Below are positions 25,261-36,283 of a DNA stretch of 64,000 bases, in pieces. Each line of letters opens with the position of its first letter. Position 1 is the first letter of the stretch. The stretch is from assembly GCF_013373865.1 (NCBI RefSeq), contig NC_050467.1:21164996-21228995 (forward strand). Direction: 5' to 3'. Source of the stretch: Monomorium pharaonis (Eukaryota > Arthropoda > Insecta > Hymenoptera > Formicidae). The notes beneath the pieces are model-generated. The model was not told the origin of the DNA, did not search any database, and saw nothing but the letters and a program-made list of their open reading frames with translations. A program made the translations under genes and the position numbers.

Positions 25261-27879
25261 ATCTTTCCAAATTTACTTATTTGTTTATAATGCACATAAA
25301 TATCTCTTACGTTAGCATTATACATACAACTTTGTTTAAATGTGTGAAAACTTGTTATTTAATTTTTTTATATAAACAAATAATTCACGGTAAGTCATAA
25401 TCAAAAAGAAAAAAGACAGGAAAAAAAGAATATAAAAAATTTGGAGACTAATTTCGATAGTCGAAAGCAATGCTCGTCTTCCGTTATCCGTCTGGGTGAG
25501 CAACCGGAGCACCAGTAAGGAATTTTCAGGGAATTTCAGCAACCATTAGCGAAAAAGGGACTAAGCCGACGATTTAAAAAAAGTTTTCGTGGTGCATATA
25601 TTAACTCGCGTGAGTGTGCCCTCTTTAGTCAGTGTGTACGAATCTTAATTCTTTCTTTGTTATCTCCTTCTATTAATTCACGAAGAAGGAGAAACAACGA
25701 ACAAAAAAAAGGGGGAAATGAAGTTAAAGCCGCAGTCGCAGCTAACACTTCTCGTTGCCTTTGTCTTGCGAGATTAAAGGCTTAGAATGTTCACAATCAT
25801 TGCGTGTGTAATTTAGTATCGATTTATTCTATTTCTTAACTGTACTAATTATTCGTTGTACAATTGTGTCAACCATACAGAGAGATCATCATTTCTTTTC
25901 AGCTATTCACATTAAAGTAACAGAGTCAAATAAGACCCAACGCTAAATAAAGTCCCTCTTTAAATTTGAAAAAATATTAATTATTACAAAATATGAATAG
26001 TTAATTTACATTTAAATTTTATTAACATTATAAAAACTGTTATACATTTTGATACAAAACACTTTTTAGTTTACATTTTTGTTAAATATTTATTTATTTA
26101 AATATTTATTTTTAGTTTTTGTTTACGGAATATTATTTAAAAATGCCACTATAGTCATATGCCACTTGGTAAATAAACTTTAGAGTAAACTTTTAGTTAT
26201 TTCTGTTTTGTGATTAATAATTGTTTTAATAATTATTTTAAAACTAATTTAGAATTTAAATGTTTAAATAAACTAATTTAGAATTTAAATTTAGTTTATT
26301 ATTTTAAATGTTTTATTTAAGTCGTATTATATTCATAAGTATAACAATTATTTTTGTGAATAAGAAAAACTTTATTCTTATTTAGTTAATTTCAATATTC
26401 CACAAATAGATTTTTAAAGTATAAAATAAGTTTAGTTGGCTTTATTCAGATATCTTATAAGTTCTTTAGTAACGGAAATATCTTATCCCATAAAATGTAT
26501 TTATGTTCATGAACTTCGAATATTGTTAACAATAAAAAGATTGGACAATATAATGAGATTTTAATAAATTGTTATGAAATAATACAGATTAACTTATATG
26601 TAACGCAATTTGAATGGATTTTCGTACGATTATTATCAGATAAATATACTATAGAATGTGTGTATCAAAATTAGTCAAAGCACGACCGAGACAGGCTGCC
26701 GATTTCAAATTCAATTAAAAGCTAACTATGGTCGAATTCGTAAAAATGTGATAATTAAAAATATTGATTATCGGAAAGCCGGCAGCGCTATTGAGCGTAG
26801 TCTCGTACATCTGTTCATTAGATAATGAACTTATTAAATCAGGGAAGCGCGATGTGGCGGGGAATTTTATTCTGCTACTCATACCATCTCCGTTCGCTCG
26901 TTATTCGTTTAATTACCTAGAAACACTGCAAAGGTTAATTGTAATTGGAAATAATAACAAGTTGAGTCTTTTTTCTTTGAGTGCAATTACTCATCGATTT
27001 AAAAAATCGAGCATATGGCACTTGAAATAACACTTAAAATATAAAACAAATTGTAGAACTATTCTGTTAATATGCTTGATTATTATTTGTACGAGAAAAT
27101 AGGAATTTGCAAAATGTATGCAGACTATCATATAACGTTATAATGTAAACATTCGCGTTGCAAATGAGTGATTATTGTATAAACATTGTCTGGTATAAGC
27201 AATTTATCATTCTTCTGCGAATAACAATGTGCTAAATTATTAATTTATAAATGTGATATTTTGATTATGTGTTGCGTGATAACAATTTTCGAGTAAAATG
27301 AACCATGATACTTTGATTATCTTATTAAATTGATTGAATTAATTAAATATTTGTGCACAAAAAATAACAAATTGTCAAAATTATAATTTCATAAGATAAC
27401 ATACTATTATCAATTAATTCATTAAAACTTTATTTATTATTTATTATAATTTTATGTATTATAATTTTAATAAGTAAATCTATGCTTATATATATATTAT
27501 TACTGAATAAAGAAACGAGTTTTGCAGTACATATTAAAAATTTAATGTTTGTAATTGTAATCTTAGTTTAAATAGAAACTAATCATAATATTTAAATAAT
27601 AAAATATGGATAAGGTATCTGTTGAAAAGATAACGCCTATCAAAAAAAGTTTATAAATTAATAGATATTAATAAATATATGTTATATTAAAATAGACGTC
27701 AATAATATTCAATTTGTACTTTACAAAAAATAGCATGAATTAATTTATCATAATATTATTTTCTATATGATATAATTACACACAAAAGCATTAAATAATT
27801 TTTTCAAATAATCTATCCAAAATTTAGTCGATAATTTCTCTAGTTTCATGTGATATAACGGCTACAAGGTCCTTGACAT
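25261..27879. other. Intergenic, very AT-rich
   Basis: No gene supported. A 29-bp-period direct repeat (AAACTAATTTAGAATTTAAAT at 26241-26261 and 26270-26290) partly overlaps a small palindrome at 26267-26300. A frame at 26764-27030 (plus) shows no signature. Confidence 0.45.
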
Positions 27880-28620
27880 CTGTCTAACCCGCATAACCGA
27901 ATTAACGTGGAGAAACGTTCGTGGTACAGGTTTACCTTACTACAGTTTAATCCCACGTTCCAGGTTGCGTCTAAAATGAAGCGGTGGTGTTGGTGCACAT
28001 GGGAAGGGTGCGGAGTAACGTAAAATTTAAGAACCACCCGCATTAAAATCACTGCCTCTGCCAGTATTTCAACGACTCCTTCCTCGTTGTTCCTTCTTGC
28101 GCAAACTCCTTCTCTCATCTCCACGCGTTGCGTTCTCTTTCAGTTTGCGCCAAGGGTTAAGGCAAGGAGAGAGACAAAGAAAGAGAGAGAATGAGAGAAA
28201 GGAAGATAGGAGCCGCAGTATATAAAGGGTTCGCAAAGTGACTCGAATTGCCGCACAGTCGACTTTACGAGACGGGGTATTGCTAATATCAGAGCATAAG
28301 GGCCATCCCCGTCCTCTCCCTTTCGATCTGGGAGCCACCTTCCTTTCGAGCCCTCTACCGCCGGCAGCACGACGATTCTGCCGAGGCTCCTTAACCATTC
28401 GACCCTCCGCGACATTTTTAGTGGCCATCAAAAACCGACGGCGGCTTAATTATTAGGGCAAGAGCGCAGAAACCAGCGTCCTACCTTCTTGCCACAGTCT
28501 CACGATCGCTATTTCTGCCGTTTCGCCGTGCCATTTGTTCTTTCGTTTTCCGGCTTCGTTCTCGATAGTCCTTCAAGACTCAACTACGTGAACAACTTAG
28601 AAAATCTTGTCTGCCCTAAA
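27880..28620. promoter_or_regulatory. CpG-richer patch containing a TATA-like element
   Basis: The plus strand has GTATATAAAGGG at 28218-28229, followed by a GC-rich stretch with a CACAGTC motif about 38 bp downstream. This could be a core promoter reading rightward. No ATG-initiated frame or good donor follows closely. Frames on both strands (28069-28456) overlap and are probably chance. Confidence 0.28.
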
Positions 28621-29640
28621 GGGCATTGAAAAGTTTACAAAAACTAATGGGACAAGAAAACTTAAAAAATTTTTTTTAATGCATTTGGTGTTCTACGATA
28701 AAACAATGTTCAATCGATGGTTTAAGTGCATTAAGTCAACCAAGTTTACTTTCTTAATGATTACAGCACAATAAAAAAAAAAGAAATGATTTATTTAATA
28801 ATTTATTAATAATTTTTTTCCACTTTAATGAAAAGATAAATAATCAAAATTATATACTTTAACGATTATTTTAAATTTACTTATGCATATATCTAATTAT
28901 AATAATTAGATAATAAAAAAGTTTTTAATGTTGCAAAATATAATTTAAGGAGAAAGTTTTTTTACATGAAGAATTGCATTACTTAAGTCATAAATGCTAA
29001 CGTCTTAAGTTTAACAAGAATATTAACGTATAATTTACGAATAAACGAGTATAATTTGAAAGATAATCCCGCTCTTGCTGTTAAAAAGTAACACAAACGA
29101 ACAAGCAAATTGACCGAAATGATTCGTCTTAATTGCACATGAGATCAGCCATTAGCGCGATGCTTTCCTCTTTCCCTCTTGTCGGGTCTACACAAAGCTT
29201 TTCTGCCACTCGAAGCCATCGCGAGACCGCTCGTGTTCCGCATCATCATTTCGCTCTTGGTACGAATTATAAAGGGAATCAACATCATGTTGCAACGACA
29301 CCCTCCGGCAACTTTCCATTCTGCAGATGATTGATAAAAGAATTTCACGTACAAAGCTGTCCAAACTGCCGATTTAATTGTCATTGTAATCAAGATTTTC
29401 ATAACGTTTGGAAATATGTACTTTTGTCAGCTTAAAATTTCTCCCAATAAAATCAAATTAAACGCTACATCTTTTCGCAGTTGTTCAATAAACTTTCAGT
29501 AAATAAATTAAAGTTCTATCTAAATAGAAATCTAAAGAGAGAAAAAGTTTACTTTAAATAGTGCACTTGCTGCTCCTCTACATCTGTTAAAATTGACATT
29601 AGCAACAAACAATTGGCAGTGTAGAAAATTCCGGCAATTA
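28621..29640. other. Intergenic, AT-rich
   Basis: Nothing beyond short overlapping frames at 29133-29402 on both strands. Confidence 0.45.
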
Positions 29641-30400
29641 GTTACCTTCTAACGAATGGAAATGGCGAGGGGACAAAGCGTTGAAAATAATGAATGACCC
29701 TTAGCGCGCGTTATATCACACCGCGGCATAAAGCTTGCGAACGATGCAGGACCCAGTACGTGCTCTCAACACCACTGTGGAGACGAACGACTGAGCATAC
29801 CTAAATGAAAGATCGTTTTCCGACGACTGGGGCTAATACGGCCGTAGCAAAATTACGAGAAGTGTCGCGCTCTTGAGCGGCGGGTTACGACAGTGGGAAT
29901 TTTATCTGCCATTTCGCGAATATACGCACTCGCGCCGGATGCGTCTCGCAGGGAGGGATCTCCTTTGTAAGAGAGCGTTCGGGCCTCGGCGGTAAGAGGC
30001 CGGGAAACGCCGCCGCCTAGAACACTTGCGCACGCCCGCGTGCGTGCATATTGCGGGGAAAATAGCTTAGTTTCGCCGTGGGAGCGAAATTAGATTTCGT
30101 TCGGGAAGACGTTCCGAATGTTCGCTCTCTAACCTTTCCTTTCTTTTATCTGTTCTACACCACCTCTCTCCTCGAGGTGGTGTGGAACACCCCGCCGACC
30201 ACCCACTCCACCTTCATTCTTTCGCGTCTCTCCCTCTTCACTCTGGACCGCCGCGTTCTTCTTCTCCCCGCCAAGTTTTCCCGGCTCTTCTTTCTTTCTT
30301 CGCGCTGAGATTCCGGTTTCCCCGGAGACGCTCGACGACGTCGCGACGCTTCCCCCACGTTTCGCGGCACTATGCATATTTCACCGATTTTTATGGAATT
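29641..30400. promoter_or_regulatory. CpG-rich island, candidate regulatory region
   Basis: Among the most CpG-dense DNA in the window, with motifs such as GCCGCCGCC and CGCGCGTT. A hairpin with an 8-bp perfect stem (CACCACCT/AGGTGGTG) sits at 30158-30182. All-strand open frames here are expected from the composition. Probably an enhancer or the edge of an unseen promoter. Confidence 0.28.
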
Positions 30401-33400
30401 CCTTGTAGACTTCTTTCCGCCTCCTGCATCTCCTCTTTCCTCTTTCTATATTTCGATTACAAACGTATTTCATTCTGTTTCCCAGTCGCTTACCCGTTCC
30501 TTCCTCACTTCTGTTTTGCTCCCCCTCTTTTGTTATACATTTGTTTCGCACTTATAACTTCCTCCGTAATCATGTTACTTCTTATGTATAATATACTATG
30601 TATCTTACCTATGTCGTGATCTTGCTTGAGATTGTGTAGAGGATCAAAGGAATTCTAAATAAAAGTATTTCCCTTGTTCCCTTAAGTATCCGGACAAAAC
30701 AAACGCATTTAAATATTAATTCTAAGGAAACTTTTCTCCAAATTTATATCTGTAAGTCTAAATTCCACAACCAGAAAGATTTCGTAATTGTTGATTGAAT
30801 TAATAATTTATTTTAATGTCATTTAATCGCCTACATTGATTAATGAAAGATCTTGAAAGTTAAATATTAATCGTGTATAAAACACGTTTACCGTTATTGA
30901 TATTTCATTATATTTGGCAATAATCGTATATTAACGTCATTTTATAAAAGAAAGAATCTGATTGCATATGTCCCGCTTAGCAAGATTTCGACATTTGCGT
31001 ACAAATCGCGTAGGCGTGGGTCGTTACCTTTTAAGCAGTGCTACGTGGAATACGTAATCGCACATCATCCTCTCACGCACGAAGGCTAATACGTCAATAA
31101 ATTGATTACACGAGCGAAACTGCATGTCACTAATCTGGCTAACCAAATTAGGAGAAGTGCATACAGCATAGCATTATTTGTCACATCTATAAATATCCGC
31201 ACGCTATCTTTTGCAATTACTAGCTATGATGAATACGCCGATCTACGTTTACCGATAACGTGTTTAATTAAAACTCTGAACAATACTGCGTGGAAATTAT
31301 ATACATATAAGCGTTAAGGTCTACAAAGTTTATTGTATGCGACATTTTAATTTAAAGAGAACACTCACGTAAAATTGTTCTATTCTTTTACTTGCTGACC
31401 ATACTTTTCCTTTTATTGTAAATGCTTGTTCCCATGATTCCCATTATTAATAATGCACATATACGCGAGTATCCTAACTTTAATCTACAAATATAATTAA
31501 CTTGGAAAACTGAGACAAAGGTTAATATCTTGTATGTTAATTAAATATAAATTCTAGCATGTGGAAACTTTCGCTGAAAACATATATTAATATTGATAAT
31601 GAAAGTACTATTACTTTCTTAATTAAAATTTAACATGATAATATCATTAATACGATTATCATTAAAGAAGACCTTTCTTTTTGTTCATTTCATAAAGCAG
31701 AGTACTAAGCGATTCTTTATTATACTTTCTTTTTCTTATGCCCATAAAATTTTCTTGTGGAAAAAGGTCAAATCACTTGCAGGAGATCGTCGAAATCCTT
31801 TCGATACACATCGCCTGTCACCTTTCTCCGTTCACTATGAATTTACTATGTTCTCTTTCCATAAAATATGACCCGTCAAATAGAAAATGCAACGTAGATA
31901 AATACAGACACTTGTATTCCGTCTTCTTTTATATCTGGCTAGTACTTTTTTAAATATTAATATGTATAGGCTGCAGAACTATTTTATAAATAAAGATTGA
32001 TATGCATATAATGTAATTAAAATTAATTCGAATAAAATATTATTAACATTCTCAAAAAATTATAATATATAAATGAAAAAGAGAACAAAGAATTCATAAT
32101 TATATTAAAATAAAACACACAAATTAAACAAATGAGAGTGCGCAACAATATAGTCCACAAACATAACACATTCAAAAATTAAACATTACAATAATTGACT
32201 TTGCTTATATGTATACAAAAAATTGTTCTGGAAACCTACTTTGTTTCAATGCGGATACGGAAGAAAAAACATCAGGCGTGTGAATGTTCCTAATCAGGCA
32301 ATTGTAATTACACACTATGTATTGTTTCAAATCGCGACCACACGTACGAAATCGCGAAAGATAAATGAGCAAACGCAACCGTGTCTTACGGCTGACATGA
32401 GAAGGATTTTTAACGCCACACAAAGGGTATTATTCTAATTAGGCCAAGTCGACGAGAAGTTAAAAAGAATTTTTTTAGCGTCCCACACACAGAACTAGAT
32501 ATTGTTATTTTCCAAATATCGTTATTTTCCTAAAATCTCACGAAAGAAAATTCTCTTTTTTGGGCTCTCGCTTTCAGCAACTATTTGCTATTCACGGGAA
32601 AGACAATTTTGCCTTCGGCGATGGCGCTACGCCGGGCATACCGGCAACGATACATCCGAGACTCTGCCTGTCGGCTTGCCTTATATTCCGCATATATCGT
32701 CCATGAGGCAACAACGTGCCTCTTGAGATCAGTATGACTGTCGGTGTGTACGGATACGACGTCAGTATGGAAATAAAGCACTTCCGAGCTCCGCGAAAAA
32801 TGCATACGTTCCCGCTGGCTAACCCTTAAAACCTTCCTTCGAGATCCCTTCCAATCCCTCCTCGTCACCAGTTCGTCCCGAAAAACCGGCAACGGCACGT
32901 GATACGGGGTGCGATTAAAGCTACATGAGAAGGAAGTCGTTATGCGCCTTCGAGATCATCTAAGAGCTGATAAAATTCACTTCGTCTTTGTAGGCATCTT
33001 TTTTTTTTCCTCGTAGCAAATTCTAATGTCTTATGCAGGTTTGATGAATTTTAACGAGTTTCGGAAATTATTATCACCCGCTAAATATATTCGTTCTTCT
33101 AATATCTGCTGTGTAATCTATTTAACATGAAACAAGATAATTTTGTCTTTTGTTTCATCGGGATATCGTTTTTCGTATTTCTATTTTCTAACAATAAATG
33201 TGTTCTTTTATAAATTTTTTGAAAAAATGTTTTAACATAAAATTTAATTAATAATCTATGCAAAAAAAAGAGGAAGAATATATATTATATTACTTATATA
33301 TTTTATTGTTTCTGTGTATTTAATTTCCTGAAAGAATATTAGTATTTAAGCAATACTAATGTTTTAAAAATTAGTATTATAACATAAATATTTTAATTTT

Positions 33401-33858
33401 AATAAATGCTAACGTCATATATTTGAAAAAAGTCACTGAAATACTAACATCACTTTTGCGTTAGCGTATTTAGTTTACTCAACATGACCCATTGGTTTAA
33501 TGCGAGCAAGCGTGTCTTTATAGCGAGAAGCGTGTGAATATTCTCATAGCTTCAGTTTCAGATTGCACAGGAAATTTCATGATCGTATTGTCTAGTAATA
33601 CGAAGTAGCAAGTAGTAGAGAGGAAGAGAAGAAACGCACAAGGAACAACGTAGATAGTGAGAAAAGAAGTTGATGAATACAGATGGCGAATGGATTCGCG
33701 TGGAAAATCTACAAGTAACGATTTTAGCACGAGAAACTGGGTGCTAACCAAAGACGAAGCGATAGCGTTTCATTTACATAACCGTAATTCTACTTAGTGG
33801 CGGATACCTAATTCCCTCATACGTTTTCGTTTCTCCGCCGTGCCAGAATTCGCGGTAT
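30401..33858. other. Intergenic, mixed composition
   Basis: AT-rich, with a less AT-rich patch at about 32560-32960. Frames at 30182-30619, 31635-31953 and 32205-32438 show no signature and overlap frames in other registers. No gene supported. Confidence 0.4.
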
Positions 33859-34038
33859 TTAGGCGACCACCGATTTAGCTGAGTACTTTCTCGAGACAAA
33901 CACTTTCAGATGTGCAAACTTGTAATCCACATTACGGGGTGCGCCAGTCTCTGCAAATGGACTCGAAAACAACGTGTTTCTGTAATATCCTATGCCGTTA
34001 ATGCCAATATTTACGGCCGGTCTTGGAATAGCGCATAG
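33859..34038 (-). CDS. Possible unannotated coding exon with a good splice acceptor
   Basis: The minus strand has an acceptor TTTCTATTTGCAG followed by a 59-codon open frame starting LCAIPRPAVNIGINGIGYY, then RNTLF, and ending SAKSVVA before TAA. There is no ATG inside, so an upstream exon is required. The frame joins in phase to a second candidate exon at 35419-35338 that ends in a strong GTAAGT donor, giving the segment NTDKSMSPPS before LCAIPRP. Residues LCA could also be the end of a signal peptide. I do not recognise the protein, and both pieces could be chance open frames. Confidence 0.2.
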   Translation of the reverse strand, partial: LCAIPRPAVNIGINGIGYYRNTLFSSPFAETGAPRNVDYKFAHLKVFVSRKYSAKSVVA

Positions 34039-36082
34039 CTGCAAATAGAAAGTAAATCACATAACACACGTTAATGGCATAGAGAAAAAAGTATATTATA
34101 TAAGAATTGTAATTACATTTTTCATTGTCACGTTCATTATTCTATTTAGTTGACATGAAACATTTGATCGGTCAATTAGTAAAATTTTTTGTTCTGATTA
34201 CTGATGATGGAATACTTGGAAACATTTACGTTGTCAAATTGATTGCACATATAATAGATTAAAATAGGATGAGGGAAGGAACAGAAATAATAATTAAGCT
34301 TTAATTACAAAGTATTCATATATTTACACGAGGAGAATATATTAAGAATACAGGCTAATAATCGCTTATATCCGGCGAGTGATCGCATTAATTGCTCATC
34401 GGATATAAACTTTGCATATATAAAATATAAATTAATGTCCTAATAAAAGGCATATAAATTAAAATCCTAAAAAGGTGGATATGGGTTAGGAGCAAGTAGA
34501 TGTGTTTTATGGCTTGGCAGTATCGTCACTGCGTACTTTGTAACAATGAGCGTCTCTTAAAACTATACGCTCTACTTATTTTACGTATCTGCAATACACC
34601 AAGTTATGCATAACCGTTTGTCAGGCGAAAGGGCATAAAAATGCAAGAACTTTAAGATTATGCCATACTCGGGATTTTAACGGGTGCGCTTTCACGACAG
34701 GCGCTCATTTTCAACTTACGGGCAGAACTGCGAATCCTGAGTCGCGTAAAAGTCGTTAATAGTGCGAGCGGCGGAAGGAAGTAACGTACGTACATCGCTT
34801 GCGTTCTCTCGTGCCCGATGGTAATCGACGTTTAGAGGTTGCTCCGCGTTTCCGCCGTGCACGGCCCCAAGCACGCGTACGGCGTGTGTGTGTATTTCTT
34901 CGCACGCACCTAACAGCGGACTAGACGGTAATAGGCATCCGCATCCACCGGTTATCGTCACAAAGGCATGTAAAACCAAGCTTGCACGCGCCTGCAGGGA
35001 CGAGCAATGCGTTTTCACTCGGGACGAGATTCTCATGCGAACCTGGCGCTGTTTCGCCGGGTCGTTAAATGAGGTTCTGAACTTTCACCTCGGTGAAGGC
35101 TAAAACCGCGAAAGATACTTGATCGCCGATCAATCTCCACCGATCAAGTGACTTTACGCGGGGTACACCGTATGCATCGCTAGCCATACGAAGACTTCGC
35201 GAGAGCGGTGCCGTAACCTATTGACCTACATAGGTGTTAATAAACGTCGCGTAGTGCGCCTCGTACCGCGCTTAACGTTTTCATGCATTGTGCGAGAGCA
35301 GCGAATGCCAGACATTGCCACCTCTTTCGAAACTTACCGAAGGTGGTGACATCGATTTATCAGTATTCCGGCAAAAATCTCGTTCAATATTAAATAAATT
35401 TTCTTCGTACTCGAAACAACTATCGAGTCAACGAGATTTTCACGGAGAAGGATAAGATAAGCCGCTGACGCGAGGACACGGAAAAGTCGGAAGAATCGTT
35501 TGGATCCCTGATCAAATCTTAGCAAACGTTTGACCTAATAAAAAATGTGAGCACTTATAAATCTTCTTGCGATAAAATACCAGCGTCTTCTACAATCGTC
35601 CCGGTAATCCTAGTGATAGGCGAGAAATTCTTAAGTAAACAGATAATTCGTTTAATAAGTATTATCGGTACTGTCCAACAAGTAATTATCACTTTCGCTT
35701 GCTTGTGTGAAAGTAAAATAAAAAAGATTGCATAAACTCTCGTTTCATGCTCGTGCATATCATCATGCCTTCTAATTTCAGTTTCTCAGCGCGTCTCCTG
35801 CTATCAAAAATTACGCAATCTCATGTCTTTGCTCCAACAATTTTTTAGAAATAAAGTAATCAGACAAGTTACTAGAGAGCTTCATTGAATTGCAAAACGT
35901 CAATTTATCTCAACTTTTATGGGAATAGAAATCTTAATATATTGATGCATAGAAAGATCGTTCATGCTTGTGGTTATATAAAAAAAAAAAAAACGAAGAA
36001 CTGGTAGAGTTAGAACGTTACATGTTCTTATTCGAATATGCAAGAAACATTTGAAATTGTGTCGCAAATATAGCAACACAGT
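34039..36082. other. Region 3' of the YGxP gene with a CpG-richer patch and isolated splice-like signals
   Basis: The CpG-richer patch at about 34680-35330 has a 106-codon frame on the minus strand ending at a GTAAGT donor-like site (34718). A second strong donor-like site lies at 35337-35332. They may belong to a small minus-strand gene together with the open exon at 33859-34038, but no complete model can be built. Confidence 0.3.
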
Positions 36083-36088
36083 TTTAAT
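36083..36088 (-). other. Possible poly(A) signal of the YGxP protein gene
   Basis: The minus strand has ATTAAA about 195 nt after the TAA stop, followed by a G/T-containing stretch (ACTGTGTTGC). I found no canonical AATAAA between the stop and this site, so this variant hexamer is the best candidate. Confidence 0.35.
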
Positions 36089-36283
36089 ATGAAAGGTCGA
36101 CATTTTGCCGAGATATTTTCTTAATTAATCACAAGCAAAGAAAATAAATGGCATCACGTTAGCAGCGGTATCTTCTCTCTCAGAAATGGAAATCGATAAG
36201 TCTCTGCAAAGAGAATCTCAGAGCGATTGAGGCTATATTAAGAATACTATAAAATATTTTCACAAAGGCACTTATGAATTAAT

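Noticed and set aside
33859..34038. GINGIG motif suggesting a GAPDH-like NAD-binding start
   Set aside because: The residues after GINGIG do not follow the GAPDH N-terminal pattern (no GRIGR), and nothing later in the frame resembles GAPDH.
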